Below, in pieces: positions 58,550 through 64,000 of a stretch of 64,000 nucleotides of DNA. Under the pieces are notes generated by a model, which ran no database searches, was not told where the DNA came from, and saw nothing but the letters and a program-made list of their open reading frames with translations. Positions within the stretch are counted from its first letter, which is position 1, and the number at the start of each line of letters is the position of its first letter. The position numbers and the translations under genes were made by a program. This stretch comes from Planctomycetota bacterium (GTDB lineage: Bacteria; Planctomycetota; UBA1135; GCA-002686595), in contig JAJDEU010000039.1 of assembly GCA_029259635.1 (NCBI GenBank), positions 43,974-107,973 on the forward strand, in the 5' to 3' direction.

Positions 58550-59932
58550 CTAATCGGCGTCTTCGACGTAGCCAATGTCGCGCAGGGTTTGCTCCTCATC
58601 TTCGCTGAGCTCCAGTTGGATCTCCTCGGGATCGAAGCGCAGCGCGCGCTCGCGCATCTCTTTCAAGCCAGCGCTGAGCTCGGTCACCACCGTCGGGTCG
58701 CTCTCGGCGATGTTTTCGAGCTCCAGCCAATCGGCTTCTAGATCGTAGAGCTCGGTCTCCAGTCCCGTCTTGTTCTCGGTCAGGATCAGCTTCTTGTCGC
58801 CGCGAATGACCGCCCAAATCTTTTGGCCGCCGAGGACCTCCATGCGCTCTCGCATGGAGAACACCGGGCGTACATCTGCGGGCAACTCGTCACGCGTGTA
58901 GTAGGGCACCAGGCTTTCGCCCGCGTCGATCTCGGATGGCGGCGCACCGATCATCTCGCGCAGTGTGGGCAAGACGTCGATGGCGCTGACCGCATGGGAG
59001 ACTCGGTTGCGCGCCCGCGTCACTCCGGGATGAATAATGAAGAATGGAACCCGAGTGAGCTCGGAGTAGAGCTTAAAGTCATGCTGCGAGATATCGCTGC
59101 GCTGCTTGAGCTCTTCGCCATGATCGGCGATGAAAAACACGATCGTCTCTTCATTCACATCGAGCAGCCGGAAGGCTTTGCGAATGTGATGGTCAACGTA
59201 GTTGATTTCGCTGTCGTAAGTGGCGAGCAGGTCGGCGATCTCGAGCTCTCGCTCCGTCTTGAAGGTGCCGGCGAGTTCTCCTTGCGCGGGATCTTTGTAC
59301 CAGCGCTCGCGCTTCTGATAGGGGTAGTGCGGATCCATGTAGTGCAGGTACACGAACCACGAGGGCGCCGAGCGAATCTCTTCCGACCAGCCGCGCAGGG
59401 TTTGGTTGATCGCCGTTGCGTCGAGGTTGGGGAAATTCTGGAAGCGATCGAAGCCGCTCTCGAATCCCTCTTCCTCACAGATGTTTGGATTGTCGGCGAT
59501 CCCATAAGTGCGGTAGCCGCGGGACTTCATCAGCTCCGGAACGGTCTCGATGGCGTCCGGAATTCGATTGAGCGTGATCGTCGGATCCCCAGTGGCGCGA
59601 ACGTTGTTCACGAGCACCATGCCCTGTGTTACGCCATGTTGATTGGGGTAGAGCCCGGTGAAGATCGACGCCGTTGCGGGCGCGGTCCAGGACGACGTGG
59701 CCCAAGCGCGTTCGAAGACGACGCCCTGCTTGGCGATGCGATCGAGGAAGGGCGCTGTCTGTTCGCTGTAGCCGTAGAAGGGCAAGTGGTCGGCACGCAG
59801 CGTATCGATCACGACCATCAATACATTCGGAGCGGCTTTCTGCGGCTCGCCATTCGAGCAAGCTGCGGCGAGAAGCGCGCAGGCGATAGCTGCTGCGAAG
59901 GTGGGGCGGCGATTCGAGCGGAGATGGGGCAT
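58550..59932 (-). CDS. sulfatase/alkaline-phosphatase-superfamily lipoprotein, Thr at nucleophile position
   Basis: 460 residues from the ATG at 59930-59932 (the frame continues 51 codons upstream without coding signs); lipobox AAAC (Cys25). Motifs: VIDTLRADHLPFYGY (D43), SSWTAPATASIFTG with T83 at the nucleophile position, YLHYMDPHYPY and FIADHGEEL. As in the other two members in this window, the formylglycine box is missing. The acidic C-terminus ends LELSEDEEQTLRDIGYVED, a segment also seen at the end of the 11321 gene (ALESLGYLGD), so the three are related paralogues. It is convergent with the second member. Confidence 0.82.
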   Translation of the reverse strand: MPHLRSNRRPTFAAAIACALLAAACSNGEPQKAAPNVLMVVIDTLRADHLPFYGYSEQTAPFLDRIAKQGVVFERAWATSSWTAPATASIFTGLYPNQHGVTQGMVLVNNVRATGDPTITLNRIPDAIETVPELMKSRGYRTYGIADNPNICEEEGFESGFDRFQNFPNLDATAINQTLRGWSEEIRSAPSWFVYLHYMDPHYPYQKRERWYKDPAQGELAGTFKTERELEIADLLATYDSEINYVDHHIRKAFRLLDVNEETIVFFIADHGEELKQRSDISQHDFKLYSELTRVPFFIIHPGVTRARNRVSHAVSAIDVLPTLREMIGAPPSEIDAGESLVPYYTRDELPADVRPVFSMRERMEVLGGQKIWAVIRGDKKLILTENKTGLETELYDLEADWLELENIAESDPTVVTELSAGLKEMRERALRFDPEEIQLELSEDEEQTLRDIGYVEDAD

Positions 59933-60001
59933 GACGGCGATCGGGGTCTGACAAGCGGGCATCGAATCGCAAGCTAGCGCAACGGTCCGGGCCATCCAAT
60001 G

Positions 60002-60011
60002 ACTACGGACT
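60002..60011. repeat. possible remnant end of the palindromic element
   Basis: ACTACGGACT matches the right end of the element copy at 1170-1316 exactly over ten bases and lies at the stop codon of mqnE, as copy 2 lies at the stop of its neighbour. No second arm is convincing, so this may be chance. Confidence 0.25.
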
Positions 60012-61185
60012 AAACCTCGACCGAGTGGGAGGCGATCTCCGAAATCGGTCGGCCGGTCGGAATCAGGTCCGGTACATCCGACCAAACCACGTTGTACAGC
60101 GTGTCGCGCTCGACCGGGATGCGGCCCGCGTCGCGGATCGCCTGAATCAGGTCTTCGCGGGCGGTCTCCTGCGGCGTCGTCGCACCCGCGTCGTGATAGA
60201 TCTTTTCTTCGACGACCGTGCCGTCGACATCATCGGCGCCAAAGCTGAGGCAGGTCTGCGCGATGCCCAGCTCCATCAAGATCCAATAGGCCTTGATGTG
60301 CGGGATGTTGTCGAGCAAGAGCCGCGAGACAGCGATCTCGCGCAGCTCTTCGAGCGCCGTCGGTCCCTTCGACAAGTGCGACCACTCGTTGTTGTCGGCG
60401 TGGAAGCTGAGCGGGATGTAGGTCTGGAATCCGCCGGTCTGATCTTGGAGGCGGCGCAGTTTGTCGTGGTGATCGACGCGCTCTTCCGCCGTCTCGATGT
60501 GGCCGTGCAGCATGGTGCAGTTCGAGCGCAGCCCGGCTTCGTGTACGGTACGCGCGAGCGCGAGCCACTCGTCGCCAGAAATCTTTTGGCGATAACCCTC
60601 GCGGTGAATGCGGTCGGCGAAAACCTCAGCTCCGCCCCCGGGGCATGAACCGAGCCCCGCTTCGCGCAGCTCGTCGAGTACCTCCGGCATGGGCTTCTTC
60701 GCGACCTTGGCGATCTGATCCAGCTCGACCATCGTAAAGGCCTTGATGTGAATCTCCGGTCGCGCGAGCTTCACGGCGCGCAGAATGTCGAGGTAGTACT
60801 CGTAGGGGATCTTGGGCCAGACGCCGCCGACCATGTGCACTTCGGTAACCGGCTCGTGCAGGTGTTCGCGAATCTTCTCCGCGACTTGGTCCGGCGTCAT
60901 CTGGTACGCGCCCGCCTGACCGGGCAGCCGATCAAACGAACAGAACTTGCAGAACTTGTTGCACAGGTTCGTGTAGTTGACGTGTTGATTGACGTTGAAG
61001 AAGGCGCGGTCGCTGTGCCAGCGCTCGCGTACGAAGTTCGCCAGCTCGCCGAGCACGAGGAGCTCGGGCGTTTGATAGAGCTCGATTCCTTCCGCCAGAC
61101 TGAGGCGCTCCTTCGCGAAGACCTTTTCCGCAATCTCGCCGAGTCCGGCCTTCTTCGCGCGGTTCCAGAGTTCCTCGAAGCTCAC
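60010..61185 (-). CDS. mqnE: aminodeoxyfutalosine synthase, radical SAM
   Basis: 391 residues from the GTG at 61183-61185, which overlaps the mqnC stop (GTGA). The radical-SAM cluster motif C-x3-C-x2-C is in YTNLCNKFCKFCSF, preceded by FNVNQHVN. Later landmarks are EVHMVGG and LGSCPGGGAEVF. MqnE joins 3-enolpyruvylbenzoate and SAM to form aminodeoxyfutalosine. MqnC and MqnE are paralogues; MqnE is chosen here because of VGGVWP and PGGGAEVF, while the upstream gene has the MqnC pattern QGGHHP and PGAGAEML. Confidence 0.85.
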   Translation of the reverse strand: MSFEELWNRAKKAGLGEIAEKVFAKERLSLAEGIELYQTPELLVLGELANFVRERWHSDRAFFNVNQHVNYTNLCNKFCKFCSFDRLPGQAGAYQMTPDQVAEKIREHLHEPVTEVHMVGGVWPKIPYEYYLDILRAVKLARPEIHIKAFTMVELDQIAKVAKKPMPEVLDELREAGLGSCPGGGAEVFADRIHREGYRQKISGDEWLALARTVHEAGLRSNCTMLHGHIETAEERVDHHDKLRRLQDQTGGFQTYIPLSFHADNNEWSHLSKGPTALEELREIAVSRLLLDNIPHIKAYWILMELGIAQTCLSFGADDVDGTVVEEKIYHDAGATTPQETAREDLIQAIRDAGRIPVERDTLYNVVWSDVPDLIPTGRPISEIASHSVEV

Positions 61186-62429
61186 GACGTCTGCCCCTCT
61201 CGCGCGAGATCCACTATCGCCTCGGCGGCGTTTGTCGGAAAGCACGGCTCGGAATGCCGTTCATCGACGATGCCGTACCAGCTGTTGCGTTGGCGCGGCA
61301 CAAGCCCGGCACCTTCGATCTGGCGCTCGATCGTCTGGATCGACTCGAGGTGGAAGCAGCCCGCCGCGCTGACCACATTCTCCTCCAGCATGGTTCCGCC
61401 AAAGTCGTTGCAGCCGAAGCGCAGAGTGACTTGCGCCATCTTCATGCCCTGCGTGACGTAGCTCGTCTGAATGTTTTTGAAGTTGTCGAGGAAGATGCGG
61501 CTGAGTGCTTGGACGCGCAGGTAGACGCCACTCGAGACTTTCGGCGGATAGAGGTGCGCCTCCGGAACGCCGTCCGGCTGCGTATTCCAACAGGCGAAAG
61601 CCGTGAAGCCGCCGGTCTCGTCTTGCAAGTCGCGCAGGCGAACGAGGTGTTCGATGCGCTCTTCGGCCGTCTCGACGTTGCCGAACATCATCGTTGCCGA
61701 GGAGCGCAGGCCCGCTTCGTGGATCTTGCGATGAACGTTGAGCCACTGATCCGTGGTGGTCTTCTTCGGCGCGATAATCTTGCGGACGCGCTCGACGAGC
61801 ATCTCTGCGCCCGCGCCGGGAACGCTTCCGAGTCCCGCGGCTTTCAGGTCGGCGATGACGGCTTCGATCGGGCGCTTGTCGATCTTCGCGAGGTGGTCGA
61901 TCTCGGGCGCGGAGAGGGCGTGCGCGTTGACCTCGGGAAAGCGCTCCCGGAGGTCCGCGATCAGGTCGCACCACCAGTCCGATTTGAGGTAGGGGTGGTG
62001 GCCGCCCTGCATCAGAATCTGCCGCCCGCCGAGCTCCGCCGTCTCGCGCACTTTTGCGATGATCACATCGCGGTCGAGCACGTAGGCGCCGTCTGCCTTC
62101 GGCCTGCGATAGAAAGCGCAAAAGCCGCAGTCGGTGATGCAGACGTTGGTCGGGTTGATGTTGCGATCGACGATATAGGTGACGATCGGCTCGGGGTGCT
62201 TGCGCCAGCGCACGAGGTCGGCCAAGCGACCGAGCAGCGCGATATCGGCGTGCTCGTGGAGCAATAGCGCCTCGGCGGCGTCGATGCGCTCGTCCGCTTC
62301 GACCTTGGCGGCGATCTCGGCGAGCTGGCCGCGCAGGGGCTCGCGTTGGGTGGCGGAAACGAGGGGAGCTCGCCAGGAGACGCAGGGGGAATCGAGACCG
62401 GTGCCGGCGATAGTCGTCGTGGGGGACAT
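61182..62429 (-). CDS. mqnC: cyclic dehypoxanthinyl futalosine synthase, radical SAM
   Basis: 415 residues from the ATG at 62427-62429. Radical-SAM motif in PTNVCITDCGFCAFYRRP; then ILMQGGHHPYLK, SVPGAGAEMLVERV and the C-terminal domain with RFGCNDFGGTMLEENVV. MqnC cyclises dehypoxanthinyl futalosine during menaquinone synthesis. Together with mqnE (overlapping) and mqnA (about 8 kb away) it shows that this organism makes menaquinone by the futalosine route; mqnB and mqnD are not in the window. The 5' end faces glyS across 170 bp. Confidence 0.88.
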   Translation of the reverse strand: MSPTTTIAGTGLDSPCVSWRAPLVSATQREPLRGQLAEIAAKVEADERIDAAEALLLHEHADIALLGRLADLVRWRKHPEPIVTYIVDRNINPTNVCITDCGFCAFYRRPKADGAYVLDRDVIIAKVRETAELGGRQILMQGGHHPYLKSDWWCDLIADLRERFPEVNAHALSAPEIDHLAKIDKRPIEAVIADLKAAGLGSVPGAGAEMLVERVRKIIAPKKTTTDQWLNVHRKIHEAGLRSSATMMFGNVETAEERIEHLVRLRDLQDETGGFTAFACWNTQPDGVPEAHLYPPKVSSGVYLRVQALSRIFLDNFKNIQTSYVTQGMKMAQVTLRFGCNDFGGTMLEENVVSAAGCFHLESIQTIERQIEGAGLVPRQRNSWYGIVDERHSEPCFPTNAAEAIVDLAREGQTS

Positions 62430-62572
62430 GGGCGCCGAATACTATAGCTCGCGGGCCTTGCGGCATGACGGATTGGCGCTTTTCCCGCGAAGTCAGTCGG
62501 GGGAGCTCGACGGGAAAGTGGGCAGAAAGCGTGCGGCGCTGATAGTCCGCCCGATAGACTCCCCGCCCCAAA

Positions 62573-62596
62573 ACCGACGAGGACACCGACGAGGAC
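62573..62596 (+). repeat. 12-bp tandem duplication carrying the glyS ribosome binding site
   Basis: ACCGACGAGGAC occurs twice in a row, ending 3 bp before the ATG at 62600. Each unit contains GAGG, so the leader has two Shine-Dalgarno-like cores, the nearer one very close to the start. Confidence 0.7.
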
Positions 62597-62599
62597 CCG

Positions 62600-63946
62600 A
62601 TGGCTAAGACCGACAATTCCCTGATGAGCACGATCGTTTCTCTCTGCAAGCGGAGGGGATTCGTCTTTCAGGCGTCCGAGATCTACGGCGGTATCGGGAA
62701 CACCTACGACTACGGGCCGCTGGGCGTGGAGCTGAAGCGGAACGTCAAGGAGGCCTGGTGGAGCCGCGTGGTCACGGCGCGGGCCGATGTGGTCGGGCTC
62801 GACTCGGCGATCATTCAGAACCCGAAGGTCTGGGAGGTCTCCGGGCACGTCGGGGGCTTCACCGACCCGATGGTGGACTGCAAGAAGTGCAAGGGGCGCT
62901 TCCGCGCAGACAAGCTCGAGGATGCCAAGTGCCCCGAGAAGCCGTCGAAGCGACCGGGCGAGTGTGCTGGCGAACTGACGGAGCCGCGCTCGTTCAACCT
63001 GATGTTCAAGACTCACATCGGGCCGGTGGAGGAGAGTGGTGCAACGGCCTACCTGCGGCCGGAGACGGCGCAGGGGATTTTTCTGAACTTCAAGAACGTG
63101 CTGGAGTCGGCGCGCATCAAGCCGCCCTTTGGGATTGCTCAGATTGGCAAGTCCTTCCGCAACGAGATCACGCCCGGCAACTTCGTGTTTCGCACGCGCG
63201 AATTCGAGCAGGCGGAGATGGAGTTCTTCGTGCCGCCGGAGGAAAACGACAAGTGGTACAGCTACTGGCGCGACGCGCGATTCAGTTGGTACTCGGAGCT
63301 CGGCATTCGTCCCGAGAACCTGCGGCTGCGCGAGCACGACGCGGACGAGCTCGCTCACTACAGCACGGCGTGCGCCGACGTCGAGTATCTCTATCCCTTC
63401 GGATGGGGCGAGCTCGAGGGCATCGCCTGCCGCACGGACTTCGATCTCAAGCGCCACTCCGAGGCGACCGGAACCGACCTGCTCTACTTCGATCCGCAGA
63501 CGAAAGAGAAGTACACGCCCTATGTGATCGAGCCCGCCGGCGGCATCGATCGCATGGCGCTGACCTTCTTGATCGACGCCTACGAGGAAGAGCAACTTGA
63601 GAAAGACACGCGCGTGGTTCTGCGCTTTCACCCGGAGATCGCGCCGATTACCTGCGCCGTCTTCCCGCTCGTCAAGAAGGACGGCATGCCGGAGAAGGCG
63701 CACGAGGTTGAGACGATTCTTCGCCGCGCGCGCTTCTCCACCTTCTACGACGAGAAGGCCGCCATCGGTCGCCGCTATCGTCGCCAAGACGAAATCGGAA
63801 CGCCGTTCTGCATCACGATTGACGGCGAGACGCTGAATAGCGATGTCGTCACCGTCCGCGAGCGAGACTCGATGGAGCAGACGACAGTGCCGATCGCAGA
63901 ACTCCGAACCTTCCTCGACGAGGCGATCCTGAACTGGAGTCGCTAG
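62600..63946 (+). CDS. glyS: glycyl-tRNA synthetase, alpha2 (eukaryote/archaea-type single chain)
   Basis: 448 residues. Class II synthetase that charges tRNA-Gly. Landmarks: FVFQASEIYGGIGNTYDYGPLGVELK near the N-terminus, ESGATAYLRPETAQGIF (motif 2 region), GKSFRNEITPGNFVFRTREFEQAEMEFF, IEPAGGIDRMALTFL (motif 3) and a C-terminal anticodon-binding domain (APITCAVFPLVKKDGMPEKA). A CxxC-type insertion (DCKKCKGRF, 93-101, with later Cys residues) could bind zinc. It is the dimeric type found in archaea, eukaryotes and some bacteria, not the alpha2beta2 GlyQS type. It follows a 12-bp tandem repeat in its leader. Confidence 0.95.
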   Translation: MAKTDNSLMSTIVSLCKRRGFVFQASEIYGGIGNTYDYGPLGVELKRNVKEAWWSRVVTARADVVGLDSAIIQNPKVWEVSGHVGGFTDPMVDCKKCKGRFRADKLEDAKCPEKPSKRPGECAGELTEPRSFNLMFKTHIGPVEESGATAYLRPETAQGIFLNFKNVLESARIKPPFGIAQIGKSFRNEITPGNFVFRTREFEQAEMEFFVPPEENDKWYSYWRDARFSWYSELGIRPENLRLREHDADELAHYSTACADVEYLYPFGWGELEGIACRTDFDLKRHSEATGTDLLYFDPQTKEKYTPYVIEPAGGIDRMALTFLIDAYEEEQLEKDTRVVLRFHPEIAPITCAVFPLVKKDGMPEKAHEVETILRRARFSTFYDEKAAIGRRYRRQDEIGTPFCITIDGETLNSDVVTVRERDSMEQTTVPIAELRTFLDEAILNWSR

Positions 63947-64000
63947 CCGGGAAGGTGGAATACCGAACCCGGTTCATCTCTAAACTTTTGGGGCCGTCTC

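Noticed and set aside
62063..63787. 574-codon open frame on the minus strand
   Set aside because: Antisense to glyS, then runs out of frame into mqnC; only the glyS and mqnC frames show family motifs.
1..64000. tRNA, rRNA or CRISPR array
   Set aside because: I looked for T-arm-like GGTTCRA motifs with matching stems and for regularly spaced repeats and found none that hold up.
63947..64000. CCGGG...CCCGG inverted repeat after glyS as terminator
   Set aside because: Only a 5-bp stem with a 16-base loop and no T run directly after it; too weak to list.

Overview
The window is a gene-dense stretch of a high-GC bacterial chromosome with about 50 protein genes and no rRNA, tRNA or CRISPR array that I could find. 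The gene content suggests a Planctomycetota-like or related lineage. It includes many lipoproteins, three sulfatase-fold lipoproteins and a choice-of-anchor-B protein ending in a DCDGNGRSD / DANGIPDPCD type linker of the kind frequent in planctomycetes. It also has futalosine-route menaquinone genes, an archaeal-type topoisomerase VI, duplicated trypsin/PDZ proteins and many starts without a clear Shine-Dalgarno. The phylum is inferred from gene content only.

Layout. 1-8.5 kb: a ParA-type ATPase cut by the window edge, a cupin lipoprotein, a PTS Enzyme I-like protein with a damaged PEP domain, then a minus-strand run thrB - ECF sigma - anti-sigma - secretin-N-like secreted protein, followed by a small protein and a lysine-tailed methyltransferase. 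8.5-16.3 kb: threonine synthase, a GT-C membrane glycosyltransferase divergent from a sulfatase-fold lipoprotein, an ABC-2 exporter pair and an M1-like peptidase. 16.6-22.1 kb: a double trypsin/PDZ protein, a Calx-beta/zincin protease overlapping it tail to tail, and an HDOD protein. 22.1-32.3 kb: rmlB, a DUF3810-SGNH fusion, a NUDIX-metallo-beta-lactamase fusion, slyD, ispH, a DDAH-like hydrolase and a coupled tfoX - NHL - YtkA-like set. 32.4-39.7 kb: a choice-of-anchor-B protein, a channel remnant, and the ybbP-ybbA / tesA divergent arrangement. 39.8-45.4 kb: a tightly overlapping MacAB-TolC type pump operon with a GFA-family gene at its end. 45.4-51.2 kb: a palindromic repeat element, a four-module secreted protein and a three-gene topoisomerase VI operon (B subunit, small membrane protein, A subunit). 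51.4-64 kb: mqnA, two RNA-modification genes, a PPC-type lipoprotein, a second GT-C/sulfatase-fold pair plus a third sulfatase-fold lipoprotein, mqnE-mqnC, and the alpha2-type glycyl-tRNA synthetase.

Themes. Envelope biology dominates: surface glycan assembly and decoration, secreted proteases and efflux. Many neighbouring genes overlap by 4-8 bases (ATGA, GTGA, TGATG), so translational coupling is common. A short imperfect palindromic element occurs at least twice (1170-1316 and 45561-45726), and one copy supplies the stop codon of its neighbour. The most unusual items are the bacterial topoisomerase VI trio, the DUF3810-SGNH fusion with Cys in place of the usual Ser, the Thr-type sulfatase-fold lipoproteins paired with GT-C enzymes, the permuted second protease domain and the degenerate Enzyme I.
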